From Pseudomonas sp. FEN (GTDB lineage Bacteria > Pseudomonadota > Gammaproteobacteria > Pseudomonadales > Pseudomonadaceae): a stretch of 64,000 nt of DNA. The position numbers and the translations under genes are program-made. The stretch is from contig NZ_CAJFDC010000036.1 of NCBI RefSeq assembly GCF_904067045.1, positions 637,001 through 701,000 of the forward strand, written 5' to 3'. The notes under the pieces are model-generated. The model saw nothing but the letters and a program-made list of their open reading frames with translations. It was not told the DNA's origin and ran no database searches. The number at the start of each line of letters is the position of its first letter. The stretch's first letter is position 1. Below, piece after piece: positions 16,832 to 25,529 of the stretch.

Positions 16832-19009
16832 TTACAGGCCGTTGCGGGCCTTGAACTCGCGACGACGACGGTGCAGCACCGGCTCGGTGTAGCCGTTGGG
16901 TTGCCGGGTCCCTTCGATCACCAGTTCGACCGCCGCCTGGAAGGCGATGTTGCTGTCGAAGTCCGGGGCCAATGGGCGGTACAGCGCATCCCCGGCATTC
17001 TGCCGGTCGACCACCGGGGCCATGCGTTTGAGGCTTTCCATGACCTGATCCCGGGTCACGATGCCATGACGCAGCCAGTTGGCGATGTGTTGGCTGGAAA
17101 TACGCAGGGTGGCGCGGTCTTCCATCAGGCCGACATCATGGATGTCCGGCACCTTCGAGCAACCGACGCCCTGGTCGATCCAGCGCACCACGTAGCCGAG
17201 GATGCCCTGGGCGTTGTTGTCCAGTTCGTTGCGGATGTCCTCGGCCGACCAGTCGGGGTTGCTGGCCAACGGGATGGTCAGGATGTCGTCGAGCGAAGCC
17301 CGTGCGCGCTTGGCCAGTTCGGCCTGGCGGGCGAACACATCGACCTTGTGGTAATGCAACGCGTGCAACGCGGCCGCCGTCGGCGACGGTACCCAGGCGG
17401 TGTTGGCCCCGGCCAGTGGATGGGCAATCTTCTGTTCGAGCATCGCCGCCATCAGGTCGGGCATGGCCCACATGCCCTTGCCGATCTGGGCGCGACCTTG
17501 CAAGCCGGTGCTCAAACCGATATCGACGTTCCAGTTCTCGTAGGCGCCGATCCATTTTTCCGTTTTCATGGCTGCCTTGCGCACCATGGCGCCGGCTTCC
17601 ATCGAGGTGTGGATCTCGTCACCGGTGCGGTCGAGGAAGCCGGTGTTGATGAACACCACGCGCTCGCTGGCGGCCTTGATGCAGGCTTTCAGGTTGACCG
17701 TGGTGCGCCGCTCTTCGTCCATGATCCCGACTTTCAGCGTGTTGCGCGGCAGGTTCAGGACTTCTTCGACACGGCCGAACAGCTCGTTGGTGAACGCGGC
17801 TTCTTCCGGGCCGTGCATTTTCGGCTTGACGATGTAGACCGAGCCGGTGCGGCTGTTCTTGCGCACGGTATTGCCGTTGAGGCTGTGGATCGCCGCGAGG
17901 CTGGTGACCAGGCCGTCGAGGATCCCCTCGGGCACTTCATTGCCGTGGCTGTCGAGGATCGCATCGATGGTCATCAGGTGGCCGACGTTGCGCACGAACA
18001 GCAGCGAGCGACCGTGCAGGCTCAATTCGCTGCCGTCGAGGGCGGTGTAGCGGCGGTCGGCGTTCATGGTGCGGGTGAAGGTGGTACCGCCCTTGGCGAC
18101 CTGTTCCGCCAGGTCGCCCTTCATCAGGCCGAGCCAGTTGCGGTAGATCACCACCTTGTCATCGGCATCGACGGCGGCGACCGAGTCTTCGCAGTCCATG
18201 ATGGTGGTCAGGGCGGCTTCCATCAGCAGGTCTTTCACGCCAGCGGCGTCGGTCTGGCCGACGGGGCTGCTGGCGTCGATCTGGATTTCGAAGTGCAGGC
18301 CGTGGTTTTTCAGGAGAATGGCGGTGGGTGCCGCGGCATCGCCTTGGAAACCGATCAGCTGGGCATCGTCGCGCAGGCCGCTGTTGGTGCCGCCCTTGAG
18401 CGCGACCACGAGCTTGCCGTCGACGATCTTGTAACCCACCGAATCGACGTGGGAGCCGGCGCTCAGGGGCGCGGCTTCATCGAGGAAGGCGCGGGCGAAG
18501 GCGATGACCTTGTCGCCACGGACCTTGTTGTAGCCTTTGCCTTTTTCCGCGCCATCCGCCTCGCTGATGGCATCGGTGCCATAGAGCGCGTCATACAGCG
18601 AACCCCAGCGGGCGTTCGAGGCATTGAGGGCGAAACGCGCGTTCATCACCGGCACCACCAACTGCGGGCCGGCCATGCGGGCGATTTCGTCGTCGACGTT
18701 CTGGGTAGTGGCTTGGAAATCCGCCGCTTCTGGCAGCAGGTAACCAATGTCTTGCAGGAAGGCTTTGTAAGCCACGGCGTCAAAGGCCTGACCGGCCCGG
18801 GACTGGTGCCAGGCATCGATGCGGGCCTGGAAATCATCGCGTTTGGCGAGTAGGGCTCGGTTCTTCGGCGCCAGGTCGTGGATGACCTTGTCGGCACCGG
18901 CCCAGAACTGGTCGGCGGTCAGGCCGGTACCGGGAATGGCTTCGTGGTTCACGAAGTCGAACAGGACTTTGGCGACCTTAAGGCCACCGACTTGAACGTG
19001 TTCAGTCAT
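16832..19009 (-). CDS. glcB: Malate synthase G
   Basis: A 725-residue enzyme starting MTEHVQVGGLK at ATG 19009, close to the 723 residues of E. coli GlcB. Hallmarks include TIMDCEDSVAAVDADDKV, FVRNVGHLMT, GNEVPEGILDGLVTS and SRTGSVYIVKPKMHGPEE. It condenses glyoxylate with acetyl-CoA to malate in the cytoplasm, serving the glyoxylate shunt and glycolate use. It is transcribed alone, ends at a strong bidirectional terminator, and has a long upstream region with an inverted repeat at 19179-19206. No glc operon genes adjoin it, which is usual for Pseudomonas. Confidence 0.96.
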   Translation of the reverse strand: MTEHVQVGGLKVAKVLFDFVNHEAIPGTGLTADQFWAGADKVIHDLAPKNRALLAKRDDFQARIDAWHQSRAGQAFDAVAYKAFLQDIGYLLPEAADFQATTQNVDDEIARMAGPQLVVPVMNARFALNASNARWGSLYDALYGTDAISEADGAEKGKGYNKVRGDKVIAFARAFLDEAAPLSAGSHVDSVGYKIVDGKLVVALKGGTNSGLRDDAQLIGFQGDAAAPTAILLKNHGLHFEIQIDASSPVGQTDAAGVKDLLMEAALTTIMDCEDSVAAVDADDKVVIYRNWLGLMKGDLAEQVAKGGTTFTRTMNADRRYTALDGSELSLHGRSLLFVRNVGHLMTIDAILDSHGNEVPEGILDGLVTSLAAIHSLNGNTVRKNSRTGSVYIVKPKMHGPEEAAFTNELFGRVEEVLNLPRNTLKVGIMDEERRTTVNLKACIKAASERVVFINTGFLDRTGDEIHTSMEAGAMVRKAAMKTEKWIGAYENWNVDIGLSTGLQGRAQIGKGMWAMPDLMAAMLEQKIAHPLAGANTAWVPSPTAAALHALHYHKVDVFARQAELAKRARASLDDILTIPLASNPDWSAEDIRNELDNNAQGILGYVVRWIDQGVGCSKVPDIHDVGLMEDRATLRISSQHIANWLRHGIVTRDQVMESLKRMAPVVDRQNAGDALYRPLAPDFDSNIAFQAAVELVIEGTRQPNGYTEPVLHRRRREFKARNGL

Positions 19010-19178
19010 TGCTTGCCTCACTCTGCTCAGCTATTCACTTCTATTTAAAGCCTTGCGCGCTTCTCCAGACACAGTACCAGAACATGCCCTTGCAGGCGCC
19101 TGGGCGAACCCCGCCAACGCGAACGGACGGGGCTTTGCGTGCTTTCGCAGGCACTCGGACGGGTATCGTTGCAACATT

Positions 19179-19206
19179 ATGTAGTGCGTGCTGGCGCATA
19201 CTACAT
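19179..19206. promoter_or_regulatory. Inverted repeat upstream of glcB
   Basis: ATGTAGT..ACTACAT arms (7 bp, perfect) around a centre that itself contains GCG/CGC. It lies about 170-200 bp before glcB and 330 bp before the gcvR-like gene. It looks like a regulator site but the protein is unknown. Confidence 0.4.
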
Positions 19207-19327
19207 GAAGCGCCGGGGTTGTGAAAATTAGACTAAATACGTCGTTTCGCGACCAGTGGGTTCTGGCTGGTCATGCTGCGGGCGTTGATGTTCTCAAGAA
19301 ATATATGGATTGTTCCAGATAAATATA

Positions 19328-19345
19328 AAAATCGTACACGATTTT
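19328..19345. promoter_or_regulatory. Perfect 18-bp palindrome AAAATCGTACACGATTTT
   Basis: Two 8-bp arms around AC in an AT-rich stretch, in the 529-bp region between glcB and the gcvR-like gene. It may be an operator for a dimeric regulator of either gene. Apart from this, the other inverted repeat and a REP element, nothing gene-like is visible in the gap. Confidence 0.45.
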
Positions 19346-19390
19346 CCTTGGTGGTTTTTCATCCGTGGCCTACGGCTGTCGTACACGGGG

Positions 19391-19480
19391 TCTGCGGGAG
19401 CCCGGCTTGTCGCGATGCCGCACGCAGCGATGGCGTCCGAAGCGGCGATGCGGGTCCCGCTGGCCTTGTCGCGATCGAGC
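19391..19480. repeat. REP-like element upstream of the gcvR-like gene
   Basis: tgcgggagcccggcttgtcgcgatgccgcac followed by an imperfect complementary arm (ggcgatgcgggtcccgctggcc), the degraded form of a REPIN. Confidence 0.5.
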
Positions 19481-19538
19481 TTGCGGCACTCGACAATGGC
19501 CGTGCCTATACTGGATCAACCAACAAGAGGGCTATCCC

Positions 19539-20060
19539 GTGGACCATCTCGTACTGACTGTATTCGCACCCGACAAGGCCGGCCAGGTCGAACAGATTGC
19601 CCTGTGTATCGCCGAGCATGGCGGCAACTGGCTGGAAAGCCGCATGTCGGGCCTGGCCGGGCAGTTTGTCGGGATTGTCCGGGTCGAGGCGCCGGCCCAG
19701 GCCCACGCTGCGCTGACCAAGGCGCTCCAGGAACTCGCCAGCCAGGGCATTCAGATCCAGGTGATTCCCGGTAGCGGCGAAGCCCCTGGCCAGTGGAAAC
19801 CCATCGCGATGGAACTGGTGGGCAATGATCGCCCGGGCATCGTGCGGGATATCACCCGTCTGTTGACTGAACAGGGGATCAATCTGGAGCAACTGGTGAC
19901 CGATGTGAGTCCCGCACCGATGAGCGGCGACCCGCTGTTCCATGCCGAGGCGATCCTGGCGGTGCCGTATGACCTGCCGCTGGAAGCCTTGCAGTCGGGC
20001 CTGGAAACCCTGGCTGATGAACTGATGGTGGAGTTGATGCTGCGCAGTGACGAAGAGTGA
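19539..20060 (+). CDS. ACT-domain protein of the GcvR family
   Basis: A 173-residue protein with two ACT domains (residues about 4-80 and 88-165): LTVFAPDKAGQVEQIA and LVGNDRPGIVRDITRLL. It starts at GTG 19539, preceded by AAGAGG at 19525-19530. In E. coli GcvR binds GcvA and represses the glycine cleavage operon; pseudomonad proteins of this type are annotated as glycine cleavage system repressors, but no gcv gene or GcvA is nearby, so the target is inferred only from family. Confidence 0.78.
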   Translation: MDHLVLTVFAPDKAGQVEQIALCIAEHGGNWLESRMSGLAGQFVGIVRVEAPAQAHAALTKALQELASQGIQIQVIPGSGEAPGQWKPIAMELVGNDRPGIVRDITRLLTEQGINLEQLVTDVSPAPMSGDPLFHAEAILAVPYDLPLEALQSGLETLADELMVELMLRSDEE

Positions 20061-20092
20061 GACGGGTTATTCAGTTTTAACGGGGATGGGCC

Positions 20093-20213
20093 TGTGGATA
20101 ACCTGGGGAGAGCCTACGCCCGGCCAGGCCGGCCGGGGCTTTCCAGGAACTGAGCAAAAAACGAGCAGTTTCAAGGGCTTGTGCACAAACGGCGTGGACC
20201 GGCTTGTGGATAA
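20093..20213. promoter_or_regulatory. Two perfect DnaA-box sequences downstream of the gcvR-like gene
   Basis: TGTGGATAA occurs at 20093-20101 and again at 20205-20213, same orientation, each followed by CCTGGGG or CCTTGGGG. A TTGTGCACAA palindrome lies at about 20180-20189. TGTGGATAA is the complement of the DnaA box TTATCCACA. The stretch is the 216-bp space between two convergent genes; no gene is seen in it. Confidence 0.45.
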
Positions 20214-20276
20214 CCTTGGGGTAGAAACCTGCAGCCCAGGTGGGGCAAGGCTTGCAGGCTTTTGTGCGTTTTTTGA

Positions 20277-21164
20277 TCAGCTGCGCTTGCGCAGGCTGAG
20301 CCAGGCGTCGAGGCTGTACACCGCCAGGCCGGCCCAGATGAAGATGAACGCCACCAGGCTGCTGGAGGACAAATGTTCGTCGAACAGCAGCACGGCTTGC
20401 AGCAGCACCAGGGTCGGCGCGATGTATTGCAGGAAGCCCAGGGTGGTGTAGGGCAGGTGACGCGCCGCCGCGTTGAAGCTCACCAGTGGCACCAGGGTGA
20501 CCGGTCCGGCGGCGATCAGCCACCAGGCTTGCGAGGTGCTCCAGAATTCGGCTTGGGCGCTGATGGCGAGTGGGTGCAGCAACAGCCAGCCGATGGCAAT
20601 GGGCACCAGCATCCAGGTTTCCACCACCAGCCCCGGTAGCGCTTTGACCGGGGCCTGTTTGCGGATCAGTCCGTAGAAGCCGAAGGTCAGCGCCAGCACC
20701 AGCGACACCCAGGGCAGGCTGCCGACTTGCCAGACCTGCTGGGCCACGCCCACGGCGGCGAGGCCGACGGCGATCCATTGCAGGCGGCGCAGGCGTTCGC
20801 CCAACAGCAGCATGCCCAGCAGCACGTTGACCAGCGGATTGATGTAGTAGCCCAGGCTGGCCTCGACCATGCGCCCGTTGTTGACCGCCCAGACGTAGGT
20901 CAGCCAGTTGGCGGCGATCAGGGTCCCGCTCAGGGCCAGGATCGCCAGGCGGCGTGGGTTGTCCCGCAGCTCGCGCCACCAGCCCGGGTGTTTCCAGACC
21001 AGCAGCAGCAGGCTGCCGAACAGGGCGGACCAGAGCACGCGATGGATAATGATCTCGACCGCGGGTACGGCGGCGATGGCCTTGAAGTAGATCGGGAATA
21101 GGCCCCAGATGATGTAGGCGGTGAGGCCAAGGATGTACCCGCGACGCGGGTTGGCGGCTTGCAT
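20277..21164 (-). CDS. rarD: EamA-family permease RarD
   Basis: A 295-residue integral membrane protein with about ten hydrophobic segments in two EamA repeats. Typical RarD sequence is present: GLTAYIIWGLFPIYFK near the start, LIAANWLTYVWAVNN and LGYYINPLVNVLLG in the first repeat, and FLQYIAPTLVLLQAVLLF in the second. RarD proteins are members of the drug/metabolite transporter superfamily; the substrate is unknown (chloramphenicol sensitivity is the historical phenotype label). It appears monocistronic. Confidence 0.9.
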   Translation of the reverse strand: MQAANPRRGYILGLTAYIIWGLFPIYFKAIAAVPAVEIIIHRVLWSALFGSLLLLVWKHPGWWRELRDNPRRLAILALSGTLIAANWLTYVWAVNNGRMVEASLGYYINPLVNVLLGMLLLGERLRRLQWIAVGLAAVGVAQQVWQVGSLPWVSLVLALTFGFYGLIRKQAPVKALPGLVVETWMLVPIAIGWLLLHPLAISAQAEFWSTSQAWWLIAAGPVTLVPLVSFNAAARHLPYTTLGFLQYIAPTLVLLQAVLLFDEHLSSSSLVAFIFIWAGLAVYSLDAWLSLRKRS

Positions 21165-21244
21165 GCAGAGTCCTTGCTTAGGCTGCTGACTAATTATGGG
21201 TGTTGATGCGCGGGTCTTGGTTGGTGCGGTGAGGCTTCGGGGCC

Positions 21245-21317
21245 TATCGCGAGCAAGCTCGCTCCTACAGGGGGATGCGATAAATTACTGTAGGAGCGAG
21301 CCTGCTCGTGATGGCGT
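21245..21317. repeat. REPIN between rarD and srkA
   Basis: Arms atcgcgagcaagctcgctcctacag and ctgtaggagcgagcctgctcgtgat with a spacer of about 20 bp; compact gtaggagcgag-type REPIN. Confidence 0.8.
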
Positions 21318-21356
21318 CCTTTCAGACGCCGACGCCGCTAAATCCTGCCACAACCG

Positions 21357-22331
21357 TCAGAATAATTTCAGCGGTTCTTCATTCAGCGCGGAAAGCTGTT
21401 CCCGCAAGGCCAGCACCTGGTCGCCCCAGTAACGCTCACTGCCGAACCACGGGAAGCTGTGGGGAAACGCCGGGTCGTCCCAGCGCCGGGCGAGCCAGGC
21501 GCTGTAGTGCATCAGGCGCAAGGCGCGCAGCGGTTCGATCAACGCCAGCTCGCGGGGATCGAAGTCGTGGAATTCGCGGTAGCCATCCATCAGTTCCGAC
21601 AGTTGGCCGAGGCACTCCTGGCGGTCACCCGCCAGCATCATCCACAGGTCCTGCACCGCCGGGCCCATGCGGCAGTCATCGAGGTCGACGATGTGGAACA
21701 TCTCGTCACGGCACATCATGTTGCCGGGGTGGCAATCGCCGTGAATGCGGATGTTCTGGTGCGGGGTCTCGGCATAGACCTGTTTTACCCGCTTGAGCAG
21801 GTCGCGGGCCACGGACTCATAGGCCGGCAGCAGGCTGCGGGGAATGAAGTTGCCTTCCAGCAGGGTGGTCAGCGAGTCGTCGCCGAAGTTCTTCACCCCC
21901 AGGACTTCGCGGTGTTCGAACGGACGGGTGGCGCCCACGGCATGCAAGCGGCCGAGCAGTTGGCCGAGGCGATAGAGCTGGTCGAGATTGCCCGGCTCCG
22001 GTGCCCGGCCACCACGCCGGGGGAACAGGGTGAAGCGAAAGCCGGCGTGTTCGAACAGGCTGGCGCCGTTGTGGATCAGCGGGGCGACGACGGGGATTTC
22101 GCGGTCGGCCAGTTCGAAGGTGAAGCTGTGTTCCTCGAGAATGGCCTCGTTGGTCCAGCGTTGGGGGCGGTAGAACTTGGCGATCAGCGGTTCGCCGTCT
22201 TCGATGCCTACCTGATAGACCCGGTTTTCGTAGCTGTTGAGCGCCATGACCCGGGCGTCGCTGAGAAAGCCAATGCTTTCCACTGCGTCGAGCACCAGGT
22301 CGGGGGTAAGTGTTTCAAACGGGTGAGACAT
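21357..22331 (-). CDS. srkA: Stress response kinase A (YihE/RdoA)
   Basis: A 324-residue choline-kinase-like protein kinase. Visible: start MSHPFETLTPDLVLDAVES, YENRVYQVG (nucleotide-binding region), lysine in LIAKFYRP, the catalytic loop IHGDCHPGNMM (residues about 196-206) and the metal-binding IVDLDD (about 212-217). E. coli SrkA counteracts programmed cell death after stress in a Cpx-linked manner. In E. coli yihE is followed by dsbA; here it is flanked by REPINs and appears alone. Confidence 0.93.
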   Translation of the reverse strand: MSHPFETLTPDLVLDAVESIGFLSDARVMALNSYENRVYQVGIEDGEPLIAKFYRPQRWTNEAILEEHSFTFELADREIPVVAPLIHNGASLFEHAGFRFTLFPRRGGRAPEPGNLDQLYRLGQLLGRLHAVGATRPFEHREVLGVKNFGDDSLTTLLEGNFIPRSLLPAYESVARDLLKRVKQVYAETPHQNIRIHGDCHPGNMMCRDEMFHIVDLDDCRMGPAVQDLWMMLAGDRQECLGQLSELMDGYREFHDFDPRELALIEPLRALRLMHYSAWLARRWDDPAFPHSFPWFGSERYWGDQVLALREQLSALNEEPLKLF

Positions 22332-22411
22332 ACTGACTCCTGCGGGCGGCAGGCGGCCGCGTCCGGCTCAGCATGTTAGCGCACTGGGGCTTGGAAAGGT
22401 GCCGGCTGTTC

Positions 22412-22604
22412 CGGCCCTTTCGCGGGCAAGCTCCGCTCCCACGGGTTTTCTGCCGTATGCAGTATCCGGGGGCGACTCGAATAATATTGTGGGAGGGAGC
22501 TTGTCGGACCGCCGCATCGCCGCGAAGACGTTGGCGGTTGTGTGGCCGCTCTCGAGGCCGGACGCGGTCTCTGTGGGAGCCGGCAAGCCAGCTCCTGCAG
22601 GGGA
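22412..22604. repeat. Cluster of three REP units
   Basis: ttcgcgggcaagctccgctcccac (22419-22442), tgtgggagggagcttgtcgg (22489 onward), and tgtgggagccggcaagccagctcctgca (22571-22600). The order suggests one REPIN plus a small extra palindrome. They fill the 297-bp gap between srkA and the PhoX gene. Confidence 0.75.
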
Positions 22605-22628
22605 CGCGGCGCTTTCAAGACCGGTGGA

Positions 22629-24530
22629 TCAGGCGCCGATGATCCCGCCATCGTCCCGACGGATCGCCATTACCGAAGAGCGCGGCTTGCCGTTCGGCAA
22701 ATGCTCGGGGAAGGTCGAATTGCCGGCCTCGCCAGGATGCTGGATGCCGACGAACAAGGTCTTCTGGTCCGGAGCGAAACTGATGCCGGTCACTTCGCAG
22801 CCCACCGGGCCGACCATGAAGCGGCGGATTTCGCCGTTGCTCGGATCGGCGCAGAGCATCTGATTATTGCCCATGCCGGCAAAATCCCCGGCGTTGCTGT
22901 AGTCGCCGTCACTGAGGATCCACAGGCGTCCAGCCTGGTCGAAACCCAAGCCATCCGGGCTGTTGAACATGTTCTGCGGGGTGATGTTGGACGAGCCGGC
23001 CTTGGCCGTGCCAGGGTGCGCGGCGGGGTTGCCCGCGACCACGAACAGATCCCAGGCGAAACGGTCGGCGCCATGGTCGTCCCCTGCGGCCCGCCAGCGC
23101 AGGATCTGCCCGTAGACATTCTTCTCGCGTGGGTTCGGCCCGCCCACCGGCTGGCCGTCTTCGCCGCGCTTGGCGTTGTTGGTCAGGGTGCAATAGACCT
23201 GGCCGTCGATGGGGCTGACGACGATCCATTCCGGACGGTCCATGCGTGTCGCCTTGACCACGCTGGCCGCCAGGCGGGCGTGGATCAACACTTCGGCCTG
23301 GCCGGCGAAACCGTTGCCGGCGTCGAGGCCGTTTTTACCGAAGCTCAGTTCGACCCATTCCCCCGAGCCCTTCGGACGATCCGGGTTGCCGTCGCCGTTG
23401 TCGAAGCGCGCCACGTACAGCGTGCCGTGGTCCAGCAGATCGCGGTTGGCCTTGGGGTTCTTGTGGTTGATCGTGTCGCGGCTGATGAACCGGTAGATGA
23501 ACTCGCCGCGTTCATCGTCGCCCATGTAGACCACGGCGCGACCGTCACGGGTTTCGGCCAGGGCCGCGTTCTCGTGTTTGAAACGACCCAGGGCGGTGCG
23601 CTTGACCGGTGTCGACTGCGGGTCGAACGGGTCGATCTCCACCACCCAACCATGACGGTTTAGTTCGTTGGGGTTCAGGGCCATGTCGAAGCGCGGATCG
23701 TGGAGGTGCCAATTGATCTCTTTGCTGCTGGCCGCGACGCCGTAGCGCTTCTGTGCCGCATCGAATTTCTGTTCGGCATGGCTGCTGCCGAAGCAGTCGG
23801 TGAAGTTCTCTTCACAGGTCAGGTAGGTGCCCCATGGCGTCTTGCCATTGGCGCAGTTCTGGAAGGTGCCGAGGACTTTGCGGCCCTGCTTGTCGGCTTG
23901 GGTCTGCAGCCAGGGGTGACCGGCTGCCGGGCCGCCGAATCCGATCGGTGTGTTGCCGTGGATCCGCCGGTTGTAGGGCGAGCCCTGGACGAACTGCCAT
24001 TGCTCGTCCTTGCGTTGTATTTCGATCACCGAGACGCCTTCGCTGGCTTGGGCCTTGCGCACGTCGTCAAGGGATTGTGGCTGGCCGCCGTGGGCGTAGA
24101 GGTAGCGATAGTTGGTGTATTCGTTGTTGATCGCCAGCAGTGCGCGGTTGTCATCGCCGGGGAAGGCAAACAGGCTCATGCCGTCGTTGTTGTCGCCGAA
24201 CTGGACTTCCTGGGCCTTGGCCGTGCCGTTGCCGCTGGGGTCGAAGGCCGGGCCGTTCTTCTCCAGCGGCTGGCCCCAGCTGATCAGCACCGACGCGCTG
24301 TAGCCGGGTGGCAAGGTCAGGCTGTCGCGGGTGGCGGCGGCGATGCTGTCGAAGCCCAGCAGCTTGCCGGAAGCGGTACTGACACCGGCGGCCATGGCGC
24401 TGCGGGTCAGCAGGTTGCCGCCGAGGAACATTGCCGCGCCGCACAAGGCGCCGGCACTGATGAAGCCGCGACGGCTGAGGCCGACCATCTGTTCCAGGTC
24501 GGTCGGTTGATTGTCTTCTAATAAGTTCAT
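22629..24530 (-). CDS. phoX: PhoX-family alkaline phosphatase
   Basis: A 633-residue DUF839/PhoX protein. The N-terminal twin-arginine signal is SRRGFISAGALCGAAMFLGG (residues about 19-38), so it should be exported folded through Tat. Conserved PhoX segments include YTNYRYLY, NRRIHGNTPIGFGGPAAGHP, WGTYLTCEENFTDCFG, GHVEFIY-type region MGDDERGEFIYRF, and SPDGLGFDQAGRLWILSDG near the end. PhoX is a calcium/iron-dependent phosphomonoesterase induced by phosphate starvation. A candidate Pho box lies 45-62 bp upstream. It could also be one of the DUF839 relatives without proven phosphatase activity. Confidence 0.85.
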   Translation of the reverse strand: MNLLEDNQPTDLEQMVGLSRRGFISAGALCGAAMFLGGNLLTRSAMAAGVSTASGKLLGFDSIAAATRDSLTLPPGYSASVLISWGQPLEKNGPAFDPSGNGTAKAQEVQFGDNNDGMSLFAFPGDDNRALLAINNEYTNYRYLYAHGGQPQSLDDVRKAQASEGVSVIEIQRKDEQWQFVQGSPYNRRIHGNTPIGFGGPAAGHPWLQTQADKQGRKVLGTFQNCANGKTPWGTYLTCEENFTDCFGSSHAEQKFDAAQKRYGVAASSKEINWHLHDPRFDMALNPNELNRHGWVVEIDPFDPQSTPVKRTALGRFKHENAALAETRDGRAVVYMGDDERGEFIYRFISRDTINHKNPKANRDLLDHGTLYVARFDNGDGNPDRPKGSGEWVELSFGKNGLDAGNGFAGQAEVLIHARLAASVVKATRMDRPEWIVVSPIDGQVYCTLTNNAKRGEDGQPVGGPNPREKNVYGQILRWRAAGDDHGADRFAWDLFVVAGNPAAHPGTAKAGSSNITPQNMFNSPDGLGFDQAGRLWILSDGDYSNAGDFAGMGNNQMLCADPSNGEIRRFMVGPVGCEVTGISFAPDQKTLFVGIQHPGEAGNSTFPEHLPNGKPRSSVMAIRRDDGGIIGA

Positions 24531-24574
24531 GGTCAGGCTCCCTGCGGGTCAGGCGGTCACCTTAGTAATGCGGT

Positions 24575-24592
24575 GTGACGGATTTGTTGCAG
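24575..24592 (-). promoter_or_regulatory. Candidate Pho box upstream of phoX
   Basis: On the minus strand the sequence CTGCAACAAATCCGTCAC agrees with the E. coli-type Pho box consensus (CTGTCATAAAACTGTCAC) at 13 of 18 positions, including CTG at the start and GTCAC at the end. It lies 45-62 bp before the phoX start, suitable for PhoB activation. Confidence 0.5.
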
Positions 24593-24611
24593 GAAAAGCG
24601 GGTGATCGCGG

Positions 24612-24687
24612 TGCGATCGATCGCCAGCAAGCTGGCTCCTACAGTGGATCGCGTGTGCCTTGTGGGCGTGGGCTTGCCGGCGATGAC
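24612..24687. repeat. REP pair between modE and phoX
   Basis: gatcgccagcaagctggctcctaca and the opposed tgtgggcgtgggcttgccggcgatgac. The pair abuts the modE stop codon at 24689. Confidence 0.65.
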
Positions 24688-24688
24688 G

Positions 24689-25453
24689 TCACAACGGCGT
24701 GCCCAGAATGACCAAGGATGGCGCAAACACCGTCTGCACTGGGCTTCCCAGCCTCAGATCGAGGTTTTTTATCTGTTCCGGTTGTGCCAAAGCGCAGAGA
24801 GTTTGTCCGTTCGGCAAGGCGATTCTGACCTCCGAAGGCCCATCTTCGGCCTCGGAAATTTCCTCGATTTGACCGCTCAGAGAATTGTGTCCGGATTTTA
24901 CTGGGTGGCCGATGGCGCTCAATTCCAACCAGCCGGCCTTGATCAGGGCGACCACTTCGGTGCCGCTTTGCAGTTCCAGGCGCCGGGTGCTGTCGTGGGT
25001 GATCTGCGCTTGCAGCGTGAGCCCGCCAGCCAGGCTCAGGCACACGAGGTCGTTGCACCCCTGGCCGAGGATCTCCCGCACCGTGCCGTGGAGCTGGTTG
25101 CGGGCGCTGGTGCGCAGCATCAGGCGGCCGAGCAGGTCGAGGTCGGCGCTGTCTTCGGCGGCTTCCAGGACTTGGGCCTGGAGGGTTTGCAGGCGTTGAT
25201 AGAGACGCAGCACCCGTTCGCCTTCGGCCGACAACTTGGCGCCACCGCCACCCTTGCCGCCGACGCTACGTTCCACCAGGGGTTTTTGCGCCAGGTTGTT
25301 CAACTCGTCGATGGCGTCCCAAGCCGCTTTGTAGCTCAACCCCGCGCTTTTCGCGGCGCGGGTGATCGAGCCCTGCTCGGCGATATGTTGCAGCAGGGCG
25401 ATGCGCTGCGGGCGGCGGACGATGTGTTGGGTCAGCAGGACGGGCAGGGACAT
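24689..25453 (-). CDS. modE: Molybdate-dependent regulator ModE
   Basis: A 254-residue protein: N-terminal winged helix-turn-helix (RIALLQHIAEQGSITRAAKS.. AGLSYKAAWDAIDELNNL, residues about 17-55), then SVGGKGGGGAKLSAEGERVL typical of ModE, and two C-terminal molybdate-binding Mop/TOBE repeats (about 120-185 and 190-252; RNQLHGTVREI and HNSLSGQIEEI). It would bind molybdate and control molybdenum uptake genes. No modABC lies beside it in this window, so here it is an orphan regulator. A 430-bp REP-rich gap separates it from comF. Confidence 0.9.
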   Translation of the reverse strand: MSLPVLLTQHIVRRPQRIALLQHIAEQGSITRAAKSAGLSYKAAWDAIDELNNLAQKPLVERSVGGKGGGGAKLSAEGERVLRLYQRLQTLQAQVLEAAEDSADLDLLGRLMLRTSARNQLHGTVREILGQGCNDLVCLSLAGGLTLQAQITHDSTRRLELQSGTEVVALIKAGWLELSAIGHPVKSGHNSLSGQIEEISEAEDGPSEVRIALPNGQTLCALAQPEQIKNLDLRLGSPVQTVFAPSLVILGTPL

Positions 25454-25529
25454 GGGGCGGGCTTCGGGTGGCAGGCGGTATTGGGCAAGGTGCCTCTCGG
25501 TATCCGCGACGTCAAGCCGAACGCGGCTT

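Noticed and set aside
16793..18853. Long open frame opposite glcB (+ strand), and similar ones opposite davB, rpoD, dnaG and the acyl-CoA dehydrogenases
   Set aside because: These are mirror frames caused by high GC third positions; translations are Val/Gly/His/Gln-rich, have no family motifs and lie wholly inside well identified genes.
20061..20276. Replication origin at the DnaA boxes
   Set aside because: Only two boxes, no AT-rich unwinding region, and no dnaA, dnaN, gyrB or parAB nearby.
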